A program made the position numbers and the translations under genes. Positions 1 through 30,797 of a stretch of DNA of 64,000 nt are shown one piece after another (the stretch's first letter is position 1; each line of letters starts with the position of its first letter). Below the pieces are notes generated by a model that was not told the DNA's origin, did no database searches, and was given only the letters and a program-made list of their open reading frames with translations. The DNA comes from Asterias rubens (Eukaryota; Echinodermata; Asteroidea; Forcipulatida; Asteriidae). The stretch spans positions 1,304,501-1,368,500 of the forward strand of contig NC_047083.1 in the NCBI RefSeq assembly GCF_902459465.1. Reading direction: 5' to 3'.

Positions 1-1088
1 CTTTCTAAATCAGTGAGTTTTAAAATGTTAGAAATAAAATTATTGTTAGGTGTGTTAAAGAAAATTTTCTTCAAGTGTCAAGTTATGATAATACATGACC
101 CAAGATTATTAAACTGGTTAAATATTAATTAAAATGAAATGAAATTTCAGTGTTTTGTTTAATATTTAATCTTTAGTACAAGGTCAAATCTCAGAAAACT
201 TTTGAATTTTTTTTGTTCAGCAATCACAGAGATATTGGAAGTTACATTCAACAACCTAGACAAACTTACCGCAATAAAAGAGTATTTCAATTTTTTTTTC
301 ATCAGATAATTGAAAAGTTGGTTTATTTTTAGGGAACTTGCTGCAGAACCGTGAAGAGTTGACAGCTCAGGGGCCAATTTCAGAGAGCTGCTTAAGCAAA
401 AAATTTGCTTAAGCACGAAAATAGCTCCCTTATCTTACACATGTTACTGCCCAAAATTTCATGCCATATATACATTGGTTATGACTAGTATTTAGCTGTT
501 GTTTACTTAGCATAACAAGTGAGTGGTATCTTGGCCGATAATCTGATTTTACTAAGCAATGAATTTTTTGCTTAAGCAAACTTTTGTGCTTAAGCAGCTC
601 TATGAAATTGGGCCCTGGTTTCAAGCTTATCAACCCAGGCCTAAGCTGGAGTCCCTCAATAGAGGAATTTTGGGACGCTTGGTGGCAGCAGACTTACCAG
701 GTAAAACCCATTGTTCTCGGTAATTGGCGCATGCTCAGAACTACGTAAACAATGGAAATTTACCTGGTAAGTCTGCTGCCACCTAGCATTCAAAAGTCTC
801 CTATTCCTTTAGTCTTGTGGTTAGTTTAAAAAATATCCAGGGAACTTTCTGCCGAACCACGACGAGTCGACAGCTCTGGTTTCAAGCCTCAGCCAGAGTC
901 CCCAAATTCTTTTATTCTCGTGGTTAGTTACAAAATAATGCCGACATTGTTCAATACAAAGCATGCAGTTAGTACATTGAAATATAAAAATAACCAGAAA
1001 GGAATGAAAGAAAAACCTGGTACATGCAGGGATTATAAAACTGTTGAAGTTAGTGTCCCACCAAGGTGGAAATAAAATTGCGGACTAC
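1..1088. other. CKAP5 intron sequence with two foldback elements
   Basis: No exon is visible left of the last CKAP5 exon seen at 1089, so the gene continues outside the window. Two inverted repeats fill much of the stretch. One spans about 369-617, with ends reading as GGGCCAATTTCA and its inverse around GCTTAAGCA blocks. The other spans about 658-806, with arms around GGTGGCAGCAGACTTACCAG and a roughly 50-bp spacer. Both look like MITEs or foldback elements. Confidence 0.6.
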
Positions 1089-19738
<18,650 letters not shown>

Positions 19739-19789
19739 AGTTGAAATTTACGATCACTCAAATCTCGTTTTGAGTTCCGAGTTGCTGAT
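19739..19789 (-). other. CKAP5: CKAP5 5'-UTR part of first coding exon
   Basis: The sequence upstream of the CKAP5 ATG runs 51 bases to a 3' splice site (minus strand ...TTCCAG then ATCAGCAAC). At least one non-coding exon therefore lies further right. A candidate is the donor-bearing segment at about 29588. Confidence 0.6.
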
Positions 19790-20307
19790 CTGGAAGGAAT
19801 AGAAAACAAAAAAATGAAGATGATCAAAGTGATGAAGATGTCAACAATAAGATCTAAATCAGGATTGAATCAAAACACAACGAAACAATCGTCAGGAAGT
19901 ATCATATTAATTAGTCTTAGCATCCTGTCACCTGTTTCAATCAGTCGCTGTTTACAGATGTTTTAATTAGTTAAGTTATATTGTCATGTCTGGAAGCAAA
20001 ATGGCCTTTAATTGTTACATGCAGGCATGATATTTGGTCCTTGGAAAGAAATAGGAAAATTGTATCGAGCACAAAGGCTGGCCTACAATGTACATTTGTG
20101 TACACATGATGCTCTTATAGACTTTTAAGACCTTATTGATGACAAATTTTTTACGATTTTTTCCAAGGGGAAAAACAAAATTGGAATACGCATTTGTCAA
20201 AGCAAAGATTCCCTGTTAACCAGTAAAATACTCAACAGTATCAATCAGCGGACACAAATCATAAAATACTGTTTAGTTTATTTTGCTAAGATGAACAAAA
20301 CTGCTAT

Positions 20308-20510
20308 ATATAGAAAGGTTTGCGGTAATACCATGTAATGACTATCTCTAATGAGTTGGGGTGGTTCTGAAAAGAACTGTTGGTTTCAACTCGATGTTTC
20401 GATCTTCTGGGAAAAGGGAAAAAAAAAAGAGAAAAAAAAAAAAGGTTCTTTTCAGAACCACCCTAACTCATTAGAGATAGTCATTACATGGTGTTACCGC
20501 AAACCTTTCA
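20308..20510. mobile_element. Inverted repeat with ~62-bp arms
   Basis: Left arm AGGTTTGCGGTAATACCATG...; the right arm is its inverse ending CATGGTGTTACCGCAAACCT. The loop holds A-rich tracts. Single arms of the same family (GGTTTGCGGTAACACCATGT) are seen near 8515 and, diverged, near 16270. Confidence 0.85.
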
Positions 20511-20523
20511 TCGTATTTCCACC

Positions 20524-20685
20524 ATAGACCTTTTCGCAAATACCGGGGCGCGCGCGTAAAGCTTGGAATAAGGTACATTGTGGTCCAGCTGGTATCCAAA
20601 TTTGATCCATATCTATCCCACAATGCACCTCATTCAACAGTCTGCGCTTGCGCATTGGTATTTACGATAAGGTCTATGCAAAGTT
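20524..20685. mobile_element. MITE-like element
   Basis: The terminal segments CATAGACCTTTTCGCAAATA and TATTTACGATAAGGTCTATG are inverted repeats, 15 bp from the preceding foldback element. No coding capacity. Confidence 0.6.
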
Positions 20686-21897
20686 TCAAATCCTACTTAA
20701 CAAAATTGCTGGAAGAAGTTGTTCCTAGAGCCTGAGCACATTGCTGGGTTCTCACTTCAGTGGTCCACTGACCAAAATGTGAGTTAAAACACCTAGACAT
20801 GTAAGGACATGTTCAAAAGCATCTTTTTTAAAACTATGAATTATGGGCAAGTGCAAATGCTGACATACCAGTGAAATGAAGAGCTACATTAGATTTCAGC
20901 CCTGCTGGCTTGGTTAGTCACTGAAAAAGGTTTTAAAAGGGAAAACCCTGCAGTGTACAAGTGTTTGTAAACCCTCTTGCTGCAGTAGAAAATGTCCAAG
21001 GCTGAAGTAATTCATAAAGTACTCAACATAACAGCCACAAATATTTCCCCATCTGACATGACACAACCATGACAACACAAATTCTCCGAAGAGTCTTCAT
21101 CCTGCTCCTCAAACACCACAAGAATGCCTAACTCTCAGTCACTATCACTGCATGTAGGTAATTTTCGCATGCTGGACCCACTCCCTGGAATGAGTTCAAA
21201 TTCGTAATATTTCTAGTGATGATACTTTTAAGATTAGTTTGAAAATTAGCTTGTTTAATATGGCTTAATCTGTTATATTCTTTGTCTGTTTTTTGTGCTC
21301 TTTCTTTACTGTGTGAGGATTCACTCTCGTGCACCTCGAGCACCTACTATTTGCTGGATTATTTGGCACCTCATTTCTTATTTTGTCTGTTTAAGTATTT
21401 TTAATGTGCAATTTTATGTAATTTAATGTTTTTATCCATCCCGTCATTGGCACTTGCGCTGTTGGATTTGCTGAAATGAAATTAAAAAATTATAATGTCT
21501 CCACTCCCTGACATTCTGAGATGACACTGCTTTCAATCTCAGCTGATGAACGTTATCGGATCGCCTACAAAAGTCAAGGGTGGTCGACCCAGCATCACAG
21601 GGATTTACCAGCATGTGGGATTCAGAATTTCTAAAGGAGTAGATACTTTAAACTCATTATAGAGTAGAGATCCAATGGCAATCAGATTAGGGATAAAAAG
21701 ATCAAATTCATTTCCGACTTGAACTCTTATTATTTTGCATGACAATTTTGAAGTAAATGGCTCATTGCAAACATTTAACACCTGCTTCATAAAGGCTAAG
21801 ACCAAGTCCAAACTGGCATTTTTAAAAAAATTTTTTAAGAACGATCACCTTACATCTCAAGGTTGGGTGGCCACTTCAGAGAGAGGGCTACACTGAA

Positions 21898-22294
21898 CTG
21901 GGGTGCGTTCCACTCGCGCAAACGTTGCCAACAGTTGCGCACGTTCGCCAACAATTTCAAGTGGAACGTTGGCGAACGTTGGCAACTTTAGGCGAACATA
22001 CTTCTGAGGTGTTGGCGAGTGATTTTTAAAATGGCGGACAAGCATACGGTATTATTTCTTTGTTACAAACATAATTACATTGTATTTTCGCTGGATGATA
22101 ATGCAGATTTGGAATAACAAAGTCAATTATTTGATGTAATGATGTCAAAAAGAGGACTATTGCAGCAAAATAAAGTTTAAAAAAACTATGTATGGTGCGC
22201 GCCATCTTCATTTCAGGGCGCCGCCATATTGACATCGCGTATACGCACCAATCGAACAGTTGCGAGTCGTTTGCGCGAGTGGAACGCACCCCAG
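21898..22294. mobile_element. Non-autonomous DNA element with perfect 26-bp terminal inverted repeats
   Basis: Left end CTGGGGTGCGTTCCACTCGC followed by GCAAAC (21898-21923). The right end at 22269-22294 is its exact reverse complement. Inner sub-terminal segments (CGTTGCCAAC / GTTGGCAAC, CGTTCGCCAAC / GTTGGCGAACG) are also inverted. About 397 bp, no ORF. The exact TIRs suggest recent activity. Confidence 0.85.
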
Positions 22295-22320
22295 ATTAGG
22301 GATACATGTCACTACCAAAA

Positions 22321-22383
22321 TCAACTGCCGCCGGAGGCACGTTGCCACTCCTTGGGATCAAACAGGGTAACCTCCTTCACAGT
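22321..22383 (-). CDS. Putative last coding exon of an unidentified gene
   Basis: On the minus strand a good 3' splice site (TTCTTACAG) precedes 63 bases encoding TVKEVTLFDPKEWQRASGGS and a stop. It starts in phase 0, matching the phase-0 donor of the exon at 29020-29136. I do not recognise the peptide. The charged, gap-free peptide and clean acceptor are the only support. Confidence 0.4.
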   Translation of the reverse strand, partial: TVKEVTLFDPKEWQRASGGS

Positions 22384-23002
22384 CTGTAAGAATGAACATG
22401 TCATAAAACCCATTCACAACTTTCCCATGGATAGAAATTAAGATTTTGCTCTGTTTTCCACAAGGTAGACTACACAAAAGTACAACAAAAATCTGAACTC
22501 AAACAAAAGTCTGAAATTTCTCATTCCTGTAAAATAAACAATCACCTTCAAATAAATTTCCAAACATTTTCCCTGCATTAATAAATAAAATAGCACACAC
22601 CTAGAAACCTAGAATCAAGGCCTGCAGTTAATTTTCTTTTCCGTCGGACGACAACAACATTGCAAGAAAGCCTACACATTACCCTTTCCAAGCTTATTAT
22701 TGCCAGCATACCCTCACCCCTTCGCACTCTGTCACACCCCCCCCCCTCCCTCGCCCCTCATATATAATTAAAAATATAAACACCAATAATAAAGGCACAC
22801 TAGAAACAAAGGTGACACTTCTATCACACACACAGAGCTCTCTGTGAATATTTGTTTGTATTCCTCAAGGAGATTCTGTTTGGCTGCATTTATTATCAGC
22901 CCACGAAGTCGGTGAGTCATACTTGCGAAGCAGTCGATTACTCCTCAGTCAAGCTTCGTCCGTCAGTCCGTGAGAGACAGTGAGGGATGAATTCGTAGAA
23001 CA

Positions 23003-23465
23003 TGCATTTTTATGATGATGTAATTTTGTATTGCATTGTGTATCATGATCCAATGGTGTACTATCGTTGTTCTTCATTGCACATTAGACACCATGTGAAG
23101 AGAATGTAATCAGAACATCCAGATGTCTGAGCCCAATTTACACCAATAATCAGAGGCAACTGCTATTTTGATTGTCTCACATGCCCCTGGTCAACGTTGG
23201 TGCCCCTTGAAATGTTCAAGTGACCAGAACTTGGCATTTTTATGATGATGTAATTTCGTATTGCATTGTGTATCAATTGTGTAATGTCGTTGTTCTTCAT
23301 CGCACATTGAACACCATGTAGAGAGAATGTAATTATTCTACATTACAAGAATATCCAGAAGTCTGAGCCCATTTTAGACTGACTATCAGAGGCTTTTGTA
23401 GGCCTGTTATTTTACCTAAATGCCCCATTTAAACTTTGGTGCCCCTTGAAATGATCCAGTATCTG
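23003..23465. repeat. ~235-bp tandem duplication
   Basis: Two copies, each opening with GCATTTTTATGATGATGTAA and closing with GGTGCCCCTTGAAATG, diverged by about one base in ten plus small indels. Confidence 0.8.
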
Positions 23466-24433
23466 GCCTGATGCTTTGTTTTGGAAAAGGCAGGGACACC
23501 AAGGGCACCAAGGCAAGTTTTCGTTTGTAAAGAGTGGACAATAAAGAATTTAATTGATTGGAAAGGGTACCTATACTGGAAAGTGGAAATTTCACATTTC
23601 TGTTGGACAATTTCAAGGAACATCAAGGCAATGACTTTAGTCAACAATAGCAGTTACCCTGCCATAAAAATAGAACCAGGGCATTGTGAATTTTGAAAAG
23701 GGCTTCAAAATTTGCTGTAAATACCAAAAACACATTTAAAAAAAATTTTTTTAAATTGTTTTAAAAGGGAGACCCCGACACCAACAAAAACTGATCTTCA
23801 AACAAAGTTTGCTGAATTTTTGTTTTTATAATAAGAGACATCTCTCTGAGTCTGACGACCATCAGAGTTTCCCGAGAAGGCGTCGGTTGAAGACATCCTG
23901 TCGCTCAACTGACTGTCTTACATACATTGTTATCTACTGTAAAGAGATTACTTTCTCTTGACAGTACTGAACACTTCATACACTGTTTAAACGCACAATC
24001 ATCATCGCTTGAAACATCCTACAGATTTTGAGGAATTTATACATAACATTTTTTTTTCCACTGAAAAGTCTGGAGAATAACTCAACTTCTGATCTACATT
24101 AACCTTAACTCTACAATACAATGTATTTTTACATCTACAAAATGTAATGTAAACCTGTTTTAAAAACGCAACGTGGGAAGGATATGAACAATACATTGTA
24201 CCATAGAGAATACTAACTAAAGAAAACCTGATCTACATACATGTGTGACCTCATGAGAGGTCATGATGAACATAATCACTCAAATTGTATAGCCAGTTCA
24301 AATCAATGCCCATTGTGTTTCGTTTTAATCCTCTGGATTAGTGCTAACTATACAATGCACCTGCTGAGCGACAATAATTGAGTTTACTGTTGCTGTTGTT
24401 CCTGAACCACATACATGACATATTAAAGGAACC

Positions 24434-24555
24434 TGCAGCCGATTTCACAAAATGCTAGGATCAATCCTATCCCGTCCTAACTTAGGATGGGTTCAATGCA
24501 TCCTACGCATTTGGATACGGAACTGAACCTGTCCTGCGTCCTAAGATTAATCCTT
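24434..24555. mobile_element. GATTTCACAAA-end foldback element, partial
   Basis: Begins GCCGATTTCACAAAATGCTA and runs through TCCTAACTTAGGATGGGTTC to CCTAAGATTAATCCT. The right terminus is lost. Fuller relatives are at 51049-51220 and 57985-58163. Confidence 0.6.
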
Positions 24556-25179
24556 TAGTTTGTAGACCTGTCCTCAGTCATTTAATGTAGAGAACATGCT
24601 CTATACCCCCTGTTAGGGAGTGATGAGAAGAAAATTAACAGTCAATTATAAATTTCAAAATATTTTGTCTGCCAAATTCATCACGATGACTCTAGTATAA
24701 TCACAGACAAAAACTAATAAACAATATTTTAGGTCATGCCAAAATATTTCTGCTTCGACTAAAAATGCAAACATCAACAAATGTCCCCGTTGTTTATTTG
24801 TCAAGAAATTTGTCTTAAAAAAAAAACTGCTCCCAGAATAATGTACTGCAAACATGGAGAGGTTCGGTCCTGAAGAATAATATTTCAATGTGTTATGAGT
24901 TGGCATTCCAGCTCCATACATAATGTGACGCTAACAAGGATGGTTCCCTGCATGATTCACTGGTATAAATATAGACTGGAGTGGGGTTACCAGGAATGAA
25001 TGAATGGTCAGGTAGCTGCTGCTGACCACAGTCCAGACATACCACAGATGTTTACATAATCAAACTGTTAAAGAAATCTTGGAGCTAATCATTTTACAAT
25101 ACACGTATCCAGGCTTGTAGCTAGACAAATTTTAGTGGTAGGCTGTATTCAATTTTTTGGGGAAATCCACCAAGGTGAA

Positions 25180-25700
25180 ATGGATCAACAAAATTATTCA
25201 GTGCTAACACACATCGGTGTATGGGTGAAAACCAAAAGTTAATATTCTTTATCCCCGATGCAAATTTAACATCTATTACATCGTTGCGGTAGTCTAGTTG
25301 GCACGACACTGCTCTAGAATTGCAAGGGTCGTGGGTTCGAATCCAACCCGAGTAACATGCCTGTGATATTTTTTCACAGGACTCGGGGAAAGTACTGAGT
25401 ATACAGTGCTAACACACATCGGTGTATGGGTGAAAACCAAAAGTTAATATTCTTTATCCCCGATGCAAATTTAACATCTATTATATCGTTGCGGTATCCG
25501 CTGCCAAAACATAGGATTCGAACTGCCTCTAGCTACCGGGCAACCTCGGTAGTCTAGTTGGTAAGACACTGCTCTAGAATTGCAAGGGTCGTGGGTTCGA
25601 ATCCCACCCGAGTAACATGCCTGTTAATTTTTTTCACAGGAGTCGGGACAGTACTGAGTAGGCAGTGCTAACAGACATCGGTGTAATGGGTGAAAAACCC
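25180..25700 (+). repeat. Cluster of tRNA-derived SINE copies in tandem
   Basis: A SINE tail (25195-25285) is followed by two tRNA-like heads at about 25285 and 25548, each with AGTCTAGTTGG and GTGGGTTCGAATCC boxes and the body TACTGAGTATACAGTGCTAA. All are in the same direction, suggesting tandem duplication rather than independent insertions. Confidence 0.75.
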
Positions 25701-26183
25701 CAAAAACAAAAATTAAAACTATTCATGTTTAATTATGGGGCCATTATTGATAAAGTGCAAGCTTTAGGCATGTTGCCAGAAGGGGCCATACTATAAGTTG
25801 AACATTTTGAATCAATTACCTTTTAGAAACTGACTGTGTTCTTTCTCTGTGACATTTTGATGCTCCTTAAACATATCATTAGTTGTGTCTCAGATCAATG
25901 CAGTGGACAATGTTTTGACGTATTCTAGGGGAAATCTTTGCTGGGCGGCACGATGTATTTTGCTCAGAGTGCTGGGCAAAAGTTGTGAGTACTGGGCAGG
26001 CTCGCCCCCCATGGCTACATCACTGCACTCAAAATGAGTTAGGGACTTGTTACAAAGCAACCAACTGCATTGCATGCAAATGGAGCACTTTGAAAGACTT
26101 AAATATACCTTTATCATGCTGACTCCATCTTGGTCATGTTCCTCATATCAAATAACAATAATGCATGCTAATAATCATCTTGC

Positions 26184-26397
26184 GATTAGGAACCAGACTA
26201 ATTTGTTCTTCTAGCCTTGGTTTGTTAACATTGATATCAATGGCAGAAATTCAAGATTAGGAACCAGACTAATTTGTTCTTCTAGCCTTGGTTTGTTAAC
26301 ATTGATATCAATGGCAGAAATTCAAGATTAGGAACCAGACTAATTTGTTCTTCTAGCCTCGGTTTGTTAACATTGATATCAATGGCAGAAATTCAAG
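26184..26397. repeat. 71-bp sequence in three tandem copies
   Basis: Units beginning GATTAGGAACCAGACTAATT start at 26184, 26255 and 26326 and are almost identical (one visible T/C difference in GCCTTGG/GCCTCGG). Confidence 0.95.
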
Positions 26398-28330
26398 ATG
26401 GCTGCACAGTGATAAAGGTGAAAGGTCAATTGAACCAATTTCTGTGGGTGCTGTTGGTTGATTCAAGGGTTGTGCTATGCATCTACTATATTTGTCTGAA
26501 CGGTAACACAGAACTTATGACTTCCGCTTAACCTTTCAACTGTTTCTGTCAATTCAAATCCGAACTACATGTGAGCCTATCTTTGTCTCTGCTGCGCCTT
26601 GAACATCTGTTTAGATTGGTTTAAAGCATTACAAATACCTAGTATGACTTATATTATTATCTGTAAAAGAAGCAATTATGTAACTTTGTCAACACACTTT
26701 CCAAGATCGGTCAGGATTAAAAAATAGAAAACACTATCTATTGCCACTCCGTCACAAAACTACAAACAACAGGTGTGGAGGCCTACAACGTAGAATGTTA
26801 ACAAAGATGTGTTAACAATTATTGTAGGGGATTGAAATAATGTATTACACATTTCGTGGGGGATTAAGATTAGACAGTTCGGCCAACAAAATGGATCAAT
26901 CATTCTCCCTGGATAACATCTGGGGCTAACATTTTGAAGAAAAGGAAGGTCCCAATTTAAAAACTTGTTATTAACCGTCTGCTTTGTGTAACTGTGAAGG
27001 TATGGAAACATGAATTTTAACATTGTTCTATGATTTTAACGTTAACAGTCAACTGATCAAACATCTCAACCCTAGTTTGTAGGTTGTTGAGGCTTGCACT
27101 ACTTTATGCTCTTAGTCGTTACAGTACCCATGTTTCTGGTTAGCAGAAATATTTTGTGCTTAGCTATTGTTTGTGCTGTCAGTAGCAGTTTTATGAAACA
27201 GGGTTCTGGGCCCAATTTAACAGAGCTGCTTAAAGCAGAAAATAGTGCATAACAATTTGCTGCTAAGCAAAACTAAGTAGAATACCAGTCACAAATCACA
27301 TTATGTGACATTATATTTTGGCTGGTAACCTTACATTAGTCTAGCAAGCCTTGTCGTGCTTAGCTACTATGGGCCCTGGTGGTGATAATATAGGGCCAAA
27401 TAAAATAAAAAACACGTTTAGCGTCCTCCCTTTCTGAAAAAAGGAATGAGGGCCCCCTTTTTTTTTTAAATGGATGCACAAAACATTTTTTAAGACTTGC
27501 GGCTCCGCTATTTTTTTTGAAACCTTTTAATTTGTTGCTGAGACGGTTAAATTATATGTTTTTTTTCCATTAAAATAAAATAACATAAAGGAGAAGGCCT
27601 CTAAAAAGGAAGCGGGCGGGGACGCTAAACATGTTTTTATTTTATTTTTTGCCTAGAGTGCAAGAGAGACTCTTAAATTGCAGACGCAATCAAACACTAC
27701 TGCGCTCATCACCGGATACTCAGCGTATGTGAAAAAGTTATGAGTAACGCAGTTGCCTAATTTAATATCCTGAGTTTGAGAGTAAAGGATATATTTGTAT
27801 CCAGGTCTTTTTCTAAGCTGGGGTGTTGTTGCTGCGGAGCGAGTCACCGTGAACAGGTGTTCACTCGAGGTAAAACAAAAGCCAGAAAGTTGTGTAGATT
27901 GACAGTTGAAGAAAAAAAGGAAGAGTTTTGACAGAAATCATGGTCAAGACCGTGTGTAAAATGTACAACAAGGATAATTGGTCACATGCAAAGATAGGGG
28001 TGGAGTTAAGCACATTTCTATACCAAGTTTATATTTATTCATATATGCAGCCAAAATTACTGTCTCATTGGTTCATTTTCTCTTCAAAAATTTAAAAGCT
28101 TTAAACAAAAGTTGGCTTTAATTAACATTGCTTTCTTCATATTATTTTTAAAGAAATTTTGAAAGTCAAGTAAAACATTTAATATTTTCCATGTGGTTTG
28201 AAGATTCATTTGACTTTGAGCTCGACTGAGCGAGGCCGTGTCCGAATAGTAGCAGCCACACAGTTGGTTCGGCAGTGCATCATCATGCATTGATTGAAGC
28301 AGAGGACATCAAGTACATGTAGCATTTAAT

Positions 28331-28716
28331 TTAAAGACAGTGGACACTATTGGTAATTGTCAAAGACTAGTCTTCACACTTGGTGTATCTCAACATATGC
28401 ATAAAATACCAAACCTGTGAAAATTTGAGCTCAATGGGTCGTCGAAGTTGCAAGATATTAATGAAAGGTAAAACACCCTTGTCACACGAAGTTGTGTGCA
28501 TTTAGATAGTTGATTTCGAGACCTCAAATTCTAAATCTGAGGTCTCGAAATCAAATTCATGGAAAATTACTTCTTTCTCAAAAACTATGTCACTTCAGAG
28601 GGAGCCGTTTCTCACAATGTTTTAGACCATCAACCTCTCCCCATTACTCGTCACTAAGTAAGGTTTTATGCTAATAATTATTTTGAGTAATTACCAATAG
28701 TGTCCACTGCCTTTAA
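28331..28716. mobile_element. TTAA-flanked MITE, A-B architecture, copy 3
   Basis: Same termini and internal motifs as the copy at 7685-8058, with TTAA on both sides. Confidence 0.85.
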
Positions 28717-29019
28717 ACCCTAGCTTCGCACCCTGGCTTCACAACAGTCCTAGCTGTAACCGCCAATTCCAAGACAATGACCCCTTCTTGCTCTTGCAGT
28801 CTTGGATTGCTTTATTTAAAATAAAAGTAGTCTAGCACCTTTTTGTTAATAACAAAATATTAATTTAATAGCGTACTTCCATGCAAACATTTTTTTAAAT
28901 AGATTCTATTAAAAAATATTACATTTTAGATAGAACTCGAAAAACCTCATCTGCATACCTCATTCAATATCAAATTATTGATGGTGAGATGTCCCATACA
29001 TAAACAACAACAAATTTAC

Positions 29020-29136
29020 CACCAAGTGATTAGTTAGGCTTCCGACCAGGGGCATGACGAGGTCTAGGGGAGAGGGATCATTCTCATTCTCATCTCCTCT
29101 CGTAGTCTCGGGCTCGACCTCGTTCTTAAATCTTAT
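29020..29136 (-). CDS. Putative coding exon of an unidentified gene
   Basis: A pyrimidine-rich tract and AAAAG acceptor precede 117 bases open in one frame only (39 codons, both ends phase 0), ending at the donor TTGGTG/GTAAAT. The peptide is acidic in the middle (EPETTRGDENENDPSPLDLV) and contains a possible start at MPLVGSLTNHLV. Joined to 22321-22383 it gives at least 32 residues. Further 5' exons may exist. I cannot assign a family. Confidence 0.4.
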
Positions 29137-30797
29137 CTTTTTTACAAAACAAAGGAAACACACACACAGAAAGGCAAAATAAATATGCGCGCTTGTTAAT
29201 GTATGAAGACAGGTTATCAATTACAAAACGCCACAAAGCCAGTCAGTATTTTGAAATAAAGTTTGTAAAAAAAAAAAAAAAATGTGGTTGGAGGAGCTAG
29301 TCTGGTAACCTCCTCTGTTTAAGTTGTCAGGATTAACTGTTAAATTTACACTAAATTAAAACTAAATTTAAAATTAAACTGTTAAATTTACACTATCCGG
29401 ACAAGAGAAGGCTGGGTGTCAGACATACCAGACGAAACACATCGCCCACTCCGCAAAATCCTGCAAAACGTCATTAAATAACCACAACGAAAAGTCAAAT
29501 TATAATTGAATGCATCCAAAATGGATGAAGAAATACTCCAAATGTACAAACAACTTCAAAATTATCAAAAAATGAATGATTTCTTACCTTTGAAGAACGA
29601 TAATTATTGACAGACTGAGCTGCACTTCAAAACGTTACGTTGTTTTGGATCATCTTTCAAAAGGATATGCAGCCACGTGATCCAGTTTGCAGTTGTGATT
29701 GGTTTGCGAATCGATGACCTAATTTTTGTTCGTTAACCAATTATTGCCACGAGGTGGCGCTATTTACAATTAATGGTTGAGCTTTTCTTGTTATTGTTTT
29801 ACCCGTTTACCGTATATTTTGTTGCCTAGCTTTTTAAACTATTATGAGAAATAATTTCTGTATTTTTTGTAAATCTCAAATTGACCAATGATAAAGTAAA
29901 ACAATAAAGATTACTGTGCTTCCTTTCCCCATCCATCCATCCCACCCATCATTTTGCCAAGAAAATCCAGTCACTGAAACTAAACCTTTTCCATTCTCAT
30001 TTTATTTTCAAATTTTTAAGTTTTATTATTTTTTTTTTAAAATAGGATAATAACGGTTTTCTTTAAAGGGATCTTTAAGTGGTGGTTGGTTTCATTGTTT
30101 TGACAAGCGAACAAAATCAACATAAACATTGCAATAAAACATCAATCTGGTTATTTTGATTTCTCCATGATTGGTAATGTACATTTTTGAGGGGGGGGGG
30201 GGTAGGGTTGATGGGATGAGGGTTCGGTTCTATAGCTGCCTCAAAACTTTTGGCAAGCCTCTCTCATGGTCAGAAGAATAAGTCACAAAGGCGGAGCCAA
30301 TCAGCCAGACTGGGTCCTTGCATCCCACATGCTCCATGAGAAAAACTTTACTTGACTAATAATAATTGTGATGACAGCTAAAATATTTCTTAATGAAAAT
30401 CAACCAGTAAAATGATGAGTAACCAATTTTAGTTCAACAGCTTGACAAACAAAATTTCATATAGGTCACTTTTTATTAGTGCGATGTACAAAATGAACCT
30501 ATCATTTTTGTGGAACGCCCACAAACAAAACTTATTACTTGAAACAATAGAAAATCCAAGCGCTTCTACTAAAATAAATAGCGCCACCATGCGGTTAAAC
30601 GCGCTTATTCTTAATAATGTCGTCGTCCTCTCCACTTCGTCTGCTACAGATCTCCACAACAAAGATCGAGGATTTGATGGCATTTTCACTGGAAAGGAGG
30701 GAAGGAAATGTTGTAATTCCATTGCTTTTGTACAGTAGCTTAAGTACTCAAGCATAATTTTGATTACGTTGCATGGCCGTTTGTGAGGCCATTCGTC
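29137..30797. other. Spacer between the minus-strand unit and PGAP4
   Basis: Contains the candidate first exon at 29588, A-rich runs, a 12-G tract at 30191-30202 and a short two-strand open region at 30580-30740. This is probably the divergent promoter region for PGAP4 and the minus-strand transcript. No repeat of known family recognised. Confidence 0.45.
29588..29690 (-). other. Candidate non-coding first exon (CKAP5 or the unidentified gene)
   Basis: On the minus strand TTCTTCAAAG/GTAAGAAATC is a strong donor. The sequence upstream has no usable long frame and a CCAAT motif lies about 20 bases beyond the assumed 5' end. The 5' boundary is a guess. It could splice to 19789 (CKAP5 5' UTR) or to 29136. 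Confidence 0.35.

Larger units (their letters stand above)
19790..22320. other. Spacer upstream of CKAP5, repeat-rich
   Basis: I see no coding exon. It holds two inverted-repeat elements (20308-20510 and 20524-20685) and a TIR element (21898-22294). An AT-rich stretch ending GAAATGAAATTAAAAAATTA (about 21120-21500) may be the tail of an old retroelement. The span could also be 3' UTR of the putative minus-strand gene whose stop codon is at 22321. Confidence 0.5.
22384..29019. other. Repeat-rich span, intronic to the putative gene or intergenic
   Basis: No convincing exon seen on either strand. Contents: a 235-bp duplication (23003-23465), a foldback element (24434-24555), SINE copies (25180-25700), a 71-bp triplicate (26184-26397), a GCTTAGCA-family fragment near 27209 and a TTAA MITE (28331-28716). 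Confidence 0.5.

Noticed and set aside
25285-25620. tRNA-like sequences with good A and B boxes
   Set aside because: They continue into a shared SINE body and do not form a proper acceptor stem.
30442-30755. Overlapping open frames on both strands, one with a perfect GCCACCATG context, the other MPSNPRSLLWRSVADEVERT
   Set aside because: No clear donor in phase with neighbouring exons and no recognisable family. It may be an upstream ORF or chance.
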